In this document: piece after piece, positions 30,903 through 39,653 of the stretch
How the letters are laid out: the number at the start of each line of letters is the position of its first letter
How positions within the stretch are numbered: the stretch's first letter is position 1
NCBI RefSeq assembly: GCF_003448965.1
Contig: NZ_QRGC01000035.1
Location: 1 to 52,171 of the forward strand
Length of the DNA stretch: 52,171 nt
From: Oceanicella sp. SM1341
GTDB lineage: Bacteria > Pseudomonadota > Alphaproteobacteria > Rhodobacterales > Rhodobacteraceae
Direction: 5' to 3'
The notes under the pieces: model-generated
Told to the model about the DNA's origin: nothing
Databases searched by the model: none
What the model saw: only the letters and a program-made list of their open reading frames with translations
Position numbers and translations under genes: made by a program

Positions 30903-33683
30903 TTGGCGGATACTGTGCGTTCGGAAGATGCCGCGCCCACCGGGCTGGTGAGCGTGGGGCAGGTGGACAGCTGGTCGGGCGGCTTCGTGGCGCATGCCGA
31001 GCTCACGGCGCTCGACAGTCTCGACGGCTGGACGATCGTGATCGCGATGGAAGCCCGGATCACCAACATATGGGGCGCGCGCATCGTCTCGCGCAGCGGC
31101 GATCTCTACACCATCGAGGCGGAGAGCTGGAATGGCCGGCTCGCCGAGGGGCAGAGCGCGGGATTCGGCTTCCAGGCCGCCGGCAGCGCGCCGGAGTTCA
31201 CCATCACCAGCGTGAACGGCCTCACGCCCGGCGGCGACCCGCCGCCGCCCGAGCCCGGGCCCCTCCCGGTGCTCGACCTCGCCGATGCCACCGCCACCGA
31301 GGGCGGGACCGCGCGCCTGCGCCTCACCCTCTCGGAGGCGAGCGACACTGACATCACCTTCACATGGGGGCTCGATGGCGGCACGGCCGGCAGCGCCGAC
31401 CATTCCGCGGCCCCCGGCACGCTCACCATCCGTGCCGGCGAGACCGAGGCCTGGATCGAGGTGCCGCTCGCGGATGACGCGATCGTCGAGGGCACCGAGA
31501 CGCTGGGCATCCGCCTGCTCTCGGCCGAGGGCGCCACCCCGGGCCGTGACAGCGCCACGCTCACGGTGCTCGACAACGATCTCCCCGGCCTGAGCATCGC
31601 CGATGCGAGCGCGGCCGAGGAAGACGGCATCGCCCGCCTGCGCGTGAGCCTTTCCGCCCCCGCGCAGCAGGACGTGACCGTCACCTGGGGCCTGGCCCCG
31701 GGCGGCAGCGCCGACGGCTCCGACCATGGCGCCGCCGGCGGCACCCTCACCTTCGCCGCCGGCGCCCGCGAGGCCTTCATCGAGATCCCGCTGCTCGACG
31801 ACACCCTGGCCGAGCCGGACGAGACCCTGCGGATCGCGCTGCTCTCGGCCACGGGGGCGGAGATCGTGACCGGTACGGCGACCCTCACCATCCGCGACGG
31901 CGACAGCGCACCCGAGCCGGACCCCGAGCCGGGGGGCAACCTGCCGGAAGTCGATTTCTCCGTCTCGTCGAGCTGGCAGGGCGGGTTCAACGGACAGATC
32001 GTGCTCACCAACGACACCGACAGCCCGCTCGCGGCCTGGACCATCGGCATCGACGACCCCGGTTTCAGCATCACCAATGCCTGGGGCGCGCGTGTCGAGA
32101 CCGCCCCGGACGGCGACATCTCGCTGGTGGGCGAGGGCTGGACCCTCGACCTGGCGCCGGGCCAGTCGGTGACCTTCGGCTTCACCGCAAGCGGCAGCGT
32201 GCCCGGCGCGCTTGCGCTCGACATCGACACCGGCGAGACCCCGACACCGGAGCCCGACCCGGACCCGCTGCCGGAACCGGACCCCGATCCCGATCCGGGC
32301 CCCGACCCGGACCCCGATCCGTCCGCAGACACGCCTTTCGGCGCGCAGGACTACGAGGAGGCGCTCTCGCTCTCCATGCAGTTCTACTACGCGCAGTACT
32401 CGGGCGACCTGCCCGACGACTTCCCGCTCGACTGGCGCGGCGACAGCGCGCTCTCGGACGGCGCCGACGTGGGCCGCGACCTCTCGGGGGGCTGGTATGA
32501 CGCGGGCGACCACGTGAAGTTCGGCCTGCCCATGGCCTATTCGGCCAGCGTGCTCGCCTGGGGCGCGGCGGACTATGCCGAGGGCTACAAGGCCTCGGGC
32601 AGCTACGAGGACATCCTCGCCCATCTCGAATGGGTGACCGACTATTTCCTGCGCGCCTACGACGACAAGGGAACCGCCGATCTCTCCGACGACGTGTTCT
32701 GGGCCCAGGTGGGCAACGGCGGGGCCGACCATGCCTGGTGGGGCGCGCCGGAAGACATGAGCATGGCCCGTCCGGCCTATGCGGTGACGGCGCAGGCTCC
32801 CGGCACGGAGGTCACGGCGGAAACGGCCGCGGCGCTGGCCGCGAGCGCGATCGTGTTCCGCGCGGCGGGGCGCGAGGCCGAGGCCGACGAACTGCTCGCC
32901 GCGGCCCGCAAGCTCTTCGCCTTCTCCGAGGCCTACCAGGGCACCTACACCAACGCGGTGCCGGACGCGGCCGGCTACTACAACTCCTGGAGCGGCTACC
33001 AGGACGAACTGGCCTGGAGTGCGGCCTGGCTGCACCGCGCCACCGGCGAGGCCGACTACCTCGCGAAGGCCGAGGACTGGTACAGCCCCACCGGCCTCAC
33101 CTGGGCGCTGTCCTGGGACAACAAGTCGATGGGCACCGCGGCGCTGCTCGCCGGGCAGACCGACGCGAGCCGCTACTACACCGACCTCGGGCGGCACATC
33201 GACCACTGGATGAACGACCTCACCCGCACCCCGGGCACGGACACCAATGCCGGGCTCGCCTGGCTCGACACCTGGGGGTCGAACCGCTACGCCACCACCA
33301 CCGCATTCCTCGCGATGGAATACGCCGACCTGACGGAGGCGCGGGGCGGCGGCGCGGCGCGGGTGGGCGAGGTGATCGACTTCGCCGCGGACCAGCTCGA
33401 CTACGTGCTGGGCGACAACCCGGACGGGCAGAGCTATGTCGTCGGCTTCGGCGATGACTACCCGCTCAACCCCCACCATCGCGGCGCCTCCGGCACCACC
33501 AGCGTCTCCGACCCCGCGCCCAACGCGCATGTGCTCTACGGCGCGCTGGTCGGCGGGCCGGACGCGGGGGGAACCTACTCGGACTTGCGCTCCGACTACA
33601 TCTCCAACGAAGTGGCGACAGATTACAACGCCGGCTTCTCCGGGGCGCTCGCCGCGCTGATCATGCAGCAATCCGAGCTCTGA
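30903..33683 (+). CDS. Multidomain GH9 cellulase with two CBM2 and two Calx-beta domains
   Basis: The protein has 926 residues from a TTG start that follows AAGGGGAG. Domains in order are a CBM2-type cellulose-binding module (about 10-100), two Calx-beta domains (about 120-335), a second CBM2 (about 350-440), an Asp-Pro repeat linker (about 445-475), and a GH9 catalytic domain (about 480-926). The catalytic domain carries GWYDAGDHVKF with the catalytic-base Asp residues, LNPHHRGAS, and the proton-donor Glu in SDYISNEVATDYNAGFSG. It should hydrolyse beta-1,4-glucan. No signal peptide is visible with this start, and the longer open frame upstream overlaps the promoter and looks non-coding. Export by a type I or other route is therefore open, and the true start is uncertain. 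Confidence 0.88.
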   Translation: MADTVRSEDAAPTGLVSVGQVDSWSGGFVAHAELTALDSLDGWTIVIAMEARITNIWGARIVSRSGDLYTIEAESWNGRLAEGQSAGFGFQAAGSAPEFTITSVNGLTPGGDPPPPEPGPLPVLDLADATATEGGTARLRLTLSEASDTDITFTWGLDGGTAGSADHSAAPGTLTIRAGETEAWIEVPLADDAIVEGTETLGIRLLSAEGATPGRDSATLTVLDNDLPGLSIADASAAEEDGIARLRVSLSAPAQQDVTVTWGLAPGGSADGSDHGAAGGTLTFAAGAREAFIEIPLLDDTLAEPDETLRIALLSATGAEIVTGTATLTIRDGDSAPEPDPEPGGNLPEVDFSVSSSWQGGFNGQIVLTNDTDSPLAAWTIGIDDPGFSITNAWGARVETAPDGDISLVGEGWTLDLAPGQSVTFGFTASGSVPGALALDIDTGETPTPEPDPDPLPEPDPDPDPGPDPDPDPSADTPFGAQDYEEALSLSMQFYYAQYSGDLPDDFPLDWRGDSALSDGADVGRDLSGGWYDAGDHVKFGLPMAYSASVLAWGAADYAEGYKASGSYEDILAHLEWVTDYFLRAYDDKGTADLSDDVFWAQVGNGGADHAWWGAPEDMSMARPAYAVTAQAPGTEVTAETAAALAASAIVFRAAGREAEADELLAAARKLFAFSEAYQGTYTNAVPDAAGYYNSWSGYQDELAWSAAWLHRATGEADYLAKAEDWYSPTGLTWALSWDNKSMGTAALLAGQTDASRYYTDLGRHIDHWMNDLTRTPGTDTNAGLAWLDTWGSNRYATTTAFLAMEYADLTEARGGGAARVGEVIDFAADQLDYVLGDNPDGQSYVVGFGDDYPLNPHHRGASGTTSVSDPAPNAHVLYGALVGGPDAGGTYSDLRSDYISNEVATDYNAGFSGALAALIMQQSEL

Positions 33684-34056
33684 GCCGCGCTCCGGCCCGG
33701 CGGGCGGCGCCGGGCCGCAGACATCCCCCAAGGCGGGCCGGAGCGCTTGCGTCGCTCCATTGGACCTTTAGTGTCCCGCCCGCCCGGCCGGGCTCCGCCG
33801 ATGGCGGGGGCCGCGTCCGATGGGCCCGCCGCTCCGGCGCAGGCCCCGGACCCGCCGGGCAGGGACAGGGTGCCCCCGACAAACGCTGCCCGCCGGGAGC
33901 CCTCGGGCGCGCCGGCGGCAACGGGCCTCGCCGGCCCGCCCCCGCGCCGCGCATGGCGCCGGGCCCGGGGGTGGTCGTGCCGGCGCGCATTCCGGGCTCT
34001 CGTGTCGCCGGCGGCAGGCGGGCCGGCCCCGTGGCGCGGCATGCGCCGGCCGCGGT
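33684..34056. other. Gap between convergent cellulase and glycosyltransferase genes
   Basis: No gene is recognised in these 370 bases; the long open frames here are ordinary for GC-rich DNA. A strong hairpin at 33693-33717 (CGGCCCGGCG, five-base loop, CGCCGGGCCG) lies just after the cellulase stop and probably serves as its terminator, although no T run follows. Confidence 0.5.
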
Positions 34057-36486
34057 TCAGCGGCCGGAGGCGGAGGGGATGCCGGGCATGCCGATGTGCA
34101 AGAGACGGATCGGCGGGGTCGGTGGGCCCATGGTCGCGAGGCGGCCGAGGTTCTGCGGCCCGCCGATGCAGTGCAGCGCGCCGGGGAAGAGCGCCCGGTC
34201 GCCCGCGTGCCAGGTGTGGGCCGAGCGGTCGGCGCGACGGATGATGAGATGGTTGAACGGATCGAGGTTGAACACGCGCCAGCCGGTCTGGATCGCGGCA
34301 GTGTAGAACAGGTAGTCCTCGCCCCGGTCGATGTGTTCGAGAAAGCGGATCTGTTCGAAGACCTCGCGCCTGAAGCACTGGGTGGAGCCGGTGCCGTAAC
34401 AGCCCAGCTTGCGCGCTTCGCCGAAGTAGCGGGCGTGCCGGGCGAGGAAGATGCGGTCGAAGGCCTGCGAATAAAAGAAGACCGCCGATTTCCCCGCCAT
34501 GTCGGCATCCGCCGACTGCATGGTGCGGATGGCGGTGGTGACGTAATGGTCGAAGTAGATGTCGTCGGCGTCGAAGCGCACCAGGTAGTCGCCCGTCGCG
34601 GCATCGGCCGCGGCGTTGAGGAAGGCGCCCACATGGCGGCCGTCATGGTGCAGAACCCGCACGCCCGGCAGGTCCTCGAAGCAGCGCTCCACCGCCGGAT
34701 CGCCGCGCAGCGGGCCGTTGGCCACCACCACCGCCTCCAGCGCGGGCCAGCTCTGGCGGGCGATGCTGTCGCGCAGGTTGGGGAGGTCGTCGGCGCGGTG
34801 GACCGGGGCGAGGATGCTCACCCTCGGGGTGCTCTGCTCCGCCGCGACCATGCGCTGGTGCATGATCTCGCACAGGTGGCGCTCGCTTTCCACGAAGCTC
34901 ACGCAATAGGGGTCGGTGAGCACCTCCATCGCGGTGGTGGCATGCAGGCGCAGGCGCTCTGCCACCGCGCCGTCGGCCAGCCGCCCGGCCACGGCCGCGC
35001 CATGCTCGGCGAGGAACAGCCGCAGCTCGGCCGCGGGGTGGCCCCGGTCGAGATGGGCCGCGGCGCGGGCGGCGAAACGCTCGAGCTCGCTGCCGCTCTC
35101 CGCCAGGCTCAGCCCGAGAATGAGCGTCTCGGCCGTGTCCTCGTCGGCCTGGGGCAGGGCGTGCAGCCGGCTGACCACCAGCGCCCGGGTCTCCGCCGTC
35201 TCCTCCACCGTGGGCATGCGCAGCATGCGCATCAGGTGGTTGCGCTCGAGCTCGGCGCCGGGCGGGATGCGCAGGATCTCGCTGCGCATCAGCTCGTAGC
35301 GACTGGTCTCGATGCAGGCGCCGCAGAAACAGATGAATTCCCCCGCGTCGAAGACGAAGTCGGGCGCGCGGCTGTCCTCAAGGTAGCGATCGATGATCGT
35401 CTGCATGTCGCCGCGGGCGAGATCGAGGGCGCTGCGCATCTGGCGGGAGAAGGGAAACTCGCCCTGGCTCAGCAGCGCGGCCTGGAACTCCTGCAGGTTG
35501 TCCTCGCACAGCAGCACTTCCTGCAGGGCGGCGAGCCCGTTGCCGGCGTGCTCCTGCGGCACGCAGGTCATCAGGAAGACCGAGAGCAGCCGGCGCGCCT
35601 TCTCCGCCTCTCCGGAGGCCTGGGCGGCGCGGGCGGCGATGAGGTTGAGGCTGGCCGCCGTGGCGCCGGCCGAGAGCGCGCGCTCGGCCCAGTGCAGCGC
35701 GTCGGAGGGGCGCCCGGCCGTCCAGTAGCCCCATGTGAAGGCCACCATCACCTTCGGGTCGGTGAGCGTGTCGCCGCAGCGCAGGGCGAGCACGTCCAGG
35801 AACGGCTCGCGCGGCTGCAGGATGCGCAGCACGCCGAGCAGCGGCTGCGCGTCTTCCCCGAACCGGGTGAGATGGGCGTGCAGCTCCGCCACCGCGCCCT
35901 CGATGTCGCCGCGCGCGCAGAGCAGCGCGATGCGCCATTGCTCGACCTGCGGGTCCGGGCGGGCGCGACCGGTGGCATTCTCCAGCACCGCGGCGGCACG
36001 GTCCAGCGCGCCGGCGCGGATCAGCGTTTCGAGCAACAGCGGCGCGAGCCGGGCACGCAGGGGCGAGGGGCGGGCCAGCCTGTCGAACAGCGGCACGGCG
36101 CCCGCGGGCTCCCCCGCCTCGATGAAATGGCGCACGGCGGCACGGAACAGCCGCTCCGGCGGGGCCTCGGCGGGAAACGGGCCGAGCAGCATCTCCGCCG
36201 CGGCCTCCGGCCCCTCCTGCGTGCGGGCGGCCGCGGCGCGGCGCAGCAGCGCATCGATCTCCCCGGCCTCCATGGCATCCGCCGAGGGGCCGCGCCGCGC
36301 CGCGACGGCCGCGGGCTGTCCGGCGGGAAGCACGTGGTGCGGGGAGCGGGCCGGGCCGCGGAGGGCAGGCTGCATCTGCCCGGTCTCCGCGGCGCTCGGC
36401 GACGCCGCCACGCCCTCTGACCGGGCCGAGAGATACCCCGTCGCCGGGGGGTTGGCCCCGGCGGTTCTGTCCTGCTTTACGGTCAC
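34057..36486 (-). CDS. Family 2 glycosyltransferase with long helical-repeat N-terminal part
   Basis: This is an 809-residue protein. Residues about 50-550 are Ala/Leu-rich helices in TPR-like pairs (for example DALLRRAAAARTQEGPEAAA and AVPLFDRLARPSPLRARL). From about residue 555 a GT-A fold begins with VSILAPVHRADDLPNLRDSI, followed by the metal-binding motif RFDADDIYFD and the acceptor-side RGEDYLFYTAA. It should transfer a sugar from a nucleotide donor at the membrane or in the cytosol; no membrane segment is seen. The GTG start at 36486 follows GGAGG. Its upstream region is strikingly AT-rich. It faces the cellulase gene, so a role in a surface polysaccharide is plausible. Confidence 0.85.
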   Translation of the reverse strand: MTVKQDRTAGANPPATGYLSARSEGVAASPSAAETGQMQPALRGPARSPHHVLPAGQPAAVAARRGPSADAMEAGEIDALLRRAAAARTQEGPEAAAEMLLGPFPAEAPPERLFRAAVRHFIEAGEPAGAVPLFDRLARPSPLRARLAPLLLETLIRAGALDRAAAVLENATGRARPDPQVEQWRIALLCARGDIEGAVAELHAHLTRFGEDAQPLLGVLRILQPREPFLDVLALRCGDTLTDPKVMVAFTWGYWTAGRPSDALHWAERALSAGATAASLNLIAARAAQASGEAEKARRLLSVFLMTCVPQEHAGNGLAALQEVLLCEDNLQEFQAALLSQGEFPFSRQMRSALDLARGDMQTIIDRYLEDSRAPDFVFDAGEFICFCGACIETSRYELMRSEILRIPPGAELERNHLMRMLRMPTVEETAETRALVVSRLHALPQADEDTAETLILGLSLAESGSELERFAARAAAHLDRGHPAAELRLFLAEHGAAVAGRLADGAVAERLRLHATTAMEVLTDPYCVSFVESERHLCEIMHQRMVAAEQSTPRVSILAPVHRADDLPNLRDSIARQSWPALEAVVVANGPLRGDPAVERCFEDLPGVRVLHHDGRHVGAFLNAAADAATGDYLVRFDADDIYFDHYVTTAIRTMQSADADMAGKSAVFFYSQAFDRIFLARHARYFGEARKLGCYGTGSTQCFRREVFEQIRFLEHIDRGEDYLFYTAAIQTGWRVFNLDPFNHLIIRRADRSAHTWHAGDRALFPGALHCIGGPQNLGRLATMGPPTPPIRLLHIGMPGIPSASGR

Positions 36487-36665
36487 GCTGCAATGCCTCC
36501 GACGTCCGGTTTGCTGGGCTGGATTGTTCGGAGCGATCCGTAAAAAAGTAGTTTACCAAAATACATACGAAGTAGAGATGAGATAAAAATAAAGACGATA
36601 TTATAAAATAAACGATGTTCAAGAAATGGTAAATGATATGCGATATACTTATACGGAAAATTAAA
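36487..36665. promoter_or_regulatory. AT-rich upstream region of the glycosyltransferase gene
   Basis: From about 36538 to 36665 the sequence is mostly A and T, in sharp contrast to the GC-rich DNA on both sides. It contains several T/A-only stretches such as GATATTATAAAATAAA. It is the promoter side of the glycosyltransferase gene and the 3' side of ybaK. It may bind a nucleoid or silencing protein (for example a MucR/Ros-type regulator) or be a recently acquired segment. Confidence 0.6.
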
Positions 36666-37172
36666 TCATTCGGGATGGTCTCGGCCTGCCTGTGCCACCA
36701 GCGGTGCACCGACGGCACCGACGGCACCGAGCGCCGCCAGTGCGGCGGCGGGCGCGAGCGAGAGCAGGAGCCCGCGCTGGCCGGCGTTGATCCAGACCCG
36801 ATCCGCGCCCAGCACCGTTTCCTCGAAGGCCACCGGAATCCGGCGCTTCTGGCCGAAGGGGCTGATGCCCCCGACATGGTAGCCCGTGAGCCGCTCCGCC
36901 TTCGGCACCGGCATCATCCCGGCCTGGCGCGCTCCGAAGGCCGCTGCGGCGCGCTTCATCGACAGTTCGCGGTCTGAGGGGATCACGGCGCAGGCGGGGC
37001 GTCCGTCCGCCTCGAGCATCAGGGTCTTGAGCACCAGACCGGGGGCGATGCCCAGCGCCTCGGCCGCCTGCAGGCCGGTGCGGGCGGCCGCGGCATCGTA
37101 GGGGTAGGGGTGCAGTTCGAAATCGACCCCGGCGGCCCGGAGGGCGCGGGTTCCGGGAGTGGCTGCGGCCAT
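36666..37172 (-). CDS. ybaK: YbaK/EbsC family Cys-tRNA(Pro) deacylase
   Basis: This 168-residue protein of the YbaK/ProX family removes misacylated cysteine from tRNA(Pro) in the cytosol. The sequence has GLVLKTLMLEADGRPACAVI, with the catalytic-site Lys, and GYHVGGISPFGQKR, the conserved substrate loop. The ATG at 37172 follows GGAAGGA. The C-terminal tail includes a three-residue repeat (GAVGAVGA) coded by a 9-base DNA repeat. It probably forms a two-gene operon with the DUF4186 gene 28 bases upstream. Confidence 0.92.
   Translation of the reverse strand: MAAATPGTRALRAAGVDFELHPYPYDAAAARTGLQAAEALGIAPGLVLKTLMLEADGRPACAVIPSDRELSMKRAAAAFGARQAGMMPVPKAERLTGYHVGGISPFGQKRRIPVAFEETVLGADRVWINAGQRGLLLSLAPAAALAALGAVGAVGAPLVAQAGRDHPE
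36706..36730. repeat. 9-base tandem repeat inside ybaK
   Basis: The unit GCACCGACG is present almost three times in a row near the 3' end of ybaK and keeps the reading frame, adding Gly-Ala-Val repeats to the protein tail. It looks like a slippage expansion. Confidence 0.6.
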
Positions 37173-37200
37173 GGCGGGTCCTTCCGGGTCCGGGCGGGGG

Positions 37201-37587
37201 TCAGGGGATGCCGGCTTCGCGGTCGAGCCAGCTTGCGATCACCGAGAGCACATGCGCCTGCTCGGCGGCCGACAGGGCGCGGCCGGCGGGAATGCCGTGC
37301 CATTTCGCCAGGCAGCCTCGGCAGCAGGTGGCCGTGGCGTGCTGGGCGATGAACACCGGATGGCCGCGCATCGGGGTCTGGCGGCCGTCGTTGCGCGGGG
37401 CGGCGGGCGCGAGGCGGTCGGCGATGAAATCGCTCCCGTGCGCGAGGATCTTCTCCCTGCCGCGCCGGTCCAGCTCCGCCCGCTCGCGCGCGCCGAGGCG
37501 GAAGCGGCTGCGGAAGCGCGAGCGCCCGAGGCGGGCGAAGAGCGCCGCGTGGGGCGTGGCTGCGGTGTCGGGTGCGGGATGCGGCAT
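37201..37587 (-). CDS. DUF4186 family protein
   Basis: The protein has 128 residues and matches the uncharacterised DUF4186 family: GRSRFRSRFRLGARERAEL, then NDGRQTPMRGHPVFIAQHAT and CCRGCLAKWHGIP. The two conserved Cys positions and His residues look like a metal or redox site, but no function is known. I chose ATG 37587, which gives the usual family length; upstream extension is not supported. It precedes ybaK in the same direction. Confidence 0.85.
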   Translation of the reverse strand: MPHPAPDTAATPHAALFARLGRSRFRSRFRLGARERAELDRRGREKILAHGSDFIADRLAPAAPRNDGRQTPMRGHPVFIAQHATATCCRGCLAKWHGIPAGRALSAAEQAHVLSVIASWLDREAGIP

Positions 37588-37762
37588 GGCCTGTCTCGGG
37601 CGTGGCGGGGCGTGGACCGGCAAAGGGTGCCGCCGGTGCGACCGGGATGTCAACCGCGGCCCCGCCCGGGGGAGCGCGTGCCGGCGCATTGCCGCGTGCA
37701 ACGGGGCCGGGATGGCGCTATGAATTCCTGCGCCTCCCTCGCCGCAGCTTTCCGGAGACCGC

Positions 37763-39559
37763 ATGCAGCATTTCACCACCCGCCCGGAGATCCGCGGCAC
37801 GTTCGGCGCGCTCGCCACCACGCACTGGCTGGCGTCCGCGGTGGGCTTCGGGGTGCTGGAGCGGGGCGGAAACGCCTTCGATGCCGCCGTGGCCGCGGGG
37901 TTCGTGCTGCAGGTGGTCGAGCCGCACCTGAACGGCCCGGGGGGCGACCTGCCGGCGATCTTCCACGCGGTGCGCGAGGGCGGGACGAGGGTCCTATGCG
38001 CCCAGGGCTGTGCGCCGCGCGCCGCCACCCCGGCGCGCTACCGCGCCGAAGGGCTGGAGGAGATCCCCGGCTCCGGCCTGCTCGCGACCGTGATCCCCGG
38101 CGCCTTCGACGGCTGGATGCTGCTGCTGCGCGACCATGGCACGCTGTCGCTGCGCGAGGCGCTGATGCCCGCCATCGGCTATGCGCGCGACGGCCACCCG
38201 CTGCTGCCCCGGGCGGCGGAAGAGATCGCCGGGCTCGCGCCCTTCTTCGCCCGGCACTGGCCGAGCTCGGCCGAAACCTGGACCCCCGGCGGCGCGCTGC
38301 CCCGGCCCGACGCGCTCTTCGCCAACCCCGCGCTCGCTGCCACCTGGACCCGCCTGGTCGAGGAGGCGGAGGCCGCCGCCACCGATCGCGTGGCCCGGAT
38401 CGAGGCGGCACGGCGCATCTTCCGGGAGGGGTTCGTGGCCGAGGCCGTCCTCGGCTACCTCGCCACCGCGAAGGTGGTCGACGCGAGCGGCGCCGCGCAT
38501 GGCGGCCTGCTCTCGCGCGCCGACCTCTCGGAATGGCGGGCGGGCTACGAGCCGAGCGTGCGGCTCGACTATGCCGGCTGGACCCTGCACAAGACCGGAC
38601 CGTGGGGGCAGGGCCCGGTGCTGCTGCAGGCGCTGGCCATCCTGCGCGGCTTCGATCTGGGCGCCATGGACCCGGAAGGCGAGGAATTCGTCCATCTGGT
38701 GACCGAGGCGATCAAGCTCGCCTATGCCGACCGCGAGGCCTATTACGGCGACCCCGCCTGGCACGATATCCCGCTCGACCACCTTCTGTCGGAGGAGTAT
38801 GCCGCCGGGCGGCGCAGGCTCATCGGCCCCTCCGCGTCGCTCGACCAGCGGCCCGGCCTGCTGCCGGGGCGCGAGCATCTCGCCCGCGCAGTGGTGGAGC
38901 GGGCGGCCTGGCCGCCGCTCGCGGGGGAGGTGGCCGGAGGGGCGGGCGAGCCCACGATGGCGCACCTGGAAGCGGGGCGCGGCGACACCGTGCATCTCGA
39001 CGTGGCCGACCGCTGGGGCAACATTGTCTCGGCCACGCCCTCGGGCGGCTGGCTGCAGAGCTCGCCGGTGATCCCCGGCCTCGGCTTCTGCCTCAACAGC
39101 CGCGCGCAGATGTTCTGGCTCGACGAGGGCCAGCCCGCTTCGCTCGGCCCCGGCCGGCGGCCGCGCACCACCCTCACCCCCACGCTGGCGGAGAAGGGGG
39201 GCACCCGGCTCGCCTTCGGCACCCCCGGGGGCGACCAGCAGGACCAGTGGCAGCTCGTCTGGTTCCTGCGCATGGTCCACCACGGCTACGGGATGCAGCG
39301 GGCCATCGACGCACCGCTGTTTCACAGTGCGCATTTCCAGTCGTCCTTCTGGCCGCGCAGGGCCGAGCCGGGGAAGCTGGTGGTCGAGCCGGGGCTGGGC
39401 GAGGCCACCATCGCCGGCCTGCGACGCCGCGGCCACCGGGTGAGCGTGGCGCCGGAATGGTCGCTCGGCCGCCTCACCGCGGTGATGCGCCATGCCGACG
39501 GCCAGGTGCAGGCAGCGGCCACGCCGCGGCTCCAGCAGGCCTATGCGATAGGGCGCTGA
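37763..39559 (+). CDS. Gamma-glutamyltransferase family Ntn hydrolase (cytosolic type)
   Basis: The protein has 598 residues. The family is made as a precursor that cleaves itself before a catalytic Thr; here the site is GDT-VHLDVADRWGN, near residue 412. The N-terminal part has GGNAFDAAVAAGFVLQVVEP and NGPGGDLPAIF. The downstream SATPSGGWLQSSPVIPGLGF and RPRTTLTPTLA are typical of the branch that includes oxamate amidohydrolase (HpxW-like). No signal peptide is present, unlike periplasmic Ggt, so it probably acts on an amide in the cytosol. CCGGAGACCGC precedes the ATG. It is followed by a terminator shared with the convergent DJ-1 gene. Confidence 0.88.
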   Translation: MQHFTTRPEIRGTFGALATTHWLASAVGFGVLERGGNAFDAAVAAGFVLQVVEPHLNGPGGDLPAIFHAVREGGTRVLCAQGCAPRAATPARYRAEGLEEIPGSGLLATVIPGAFDGWMLLLRDHGTLSLREALMPAIGYARDGHPLLPRAAEEIAGLAPFFARHWPSSAETWTPGGALPRPDALFANPALAATWTRLVEEAEAAATDRVARIEAARRIFREGFVAEAVLGYLATAKVVDASGAAHGGLLSRADLSEWRAGYEPSVRLDYAGWTLHKTGPWGQGPVLLQALAILRGFDLGAMDPEGEEFVHLVTEAIKLAYADREAYYGDPAWHDIPLDHLLSEEYAAGRRRLIGPSASLDQRPGLLPGREHLARAVVERAAWPPLAGEVAGGAGEPTMAHLEAGRGDTVHLDVADRWGNIVSATPSGGWLQSSPVIPGLGFCLNSRAQMFWLDEGQPASLGPGRRPRTTLTPTLAEKGGTRLAFGTPGGDQQDQWQLVWFLRMVHHGYGMQRAIDAPLFHSAHFQSSFWPRRAEPGKLVVEPGLGEATIAGLRRRGHRVSVAPEWSLGRLTAVMRHADGQVQAAATPRLQQAYAIGR

Positions 39560-39571
39560 GAGCGCAGCAGA

Positions 39572-39594
39572 AAGGGGGCCCGGCGGGCCCCCTT
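39572..39594. terminator. Bidirectional terminator hairpin
   Basis: AAGGGGGCCC and GGGCCCCCTT are perfect 10-base arms with a three-base loop, located between the convergent gamma-glutamyltransferase-family and DJ-1 genes. Short A/T ends on both sides fit weak bidirectional termination. Confidence 0.7.
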
Positions 39595-39653
39595 CGCGCA
39601 GGATGCTGCGTGCTGCGCCGGCTCGGGCGGCGCTGCGTCCGTGTCGCGCCGGC

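Noticed and set aside
32250-32330. Regular GAC/CCG-rich repeat that looks like a DNA microsatellite
   Set aside because: It codes for the Asp-Pro linker between CBM2 and GH9 and is explained by the protein sequence.
30813-33731. Open frame of about 970 codons opposite the cellulase
   Set aside because: The plus strand holds unmistakable CBM2, Calx-beta and GH9 motifs; the antisense product is Arg/Gly/Val repeats.
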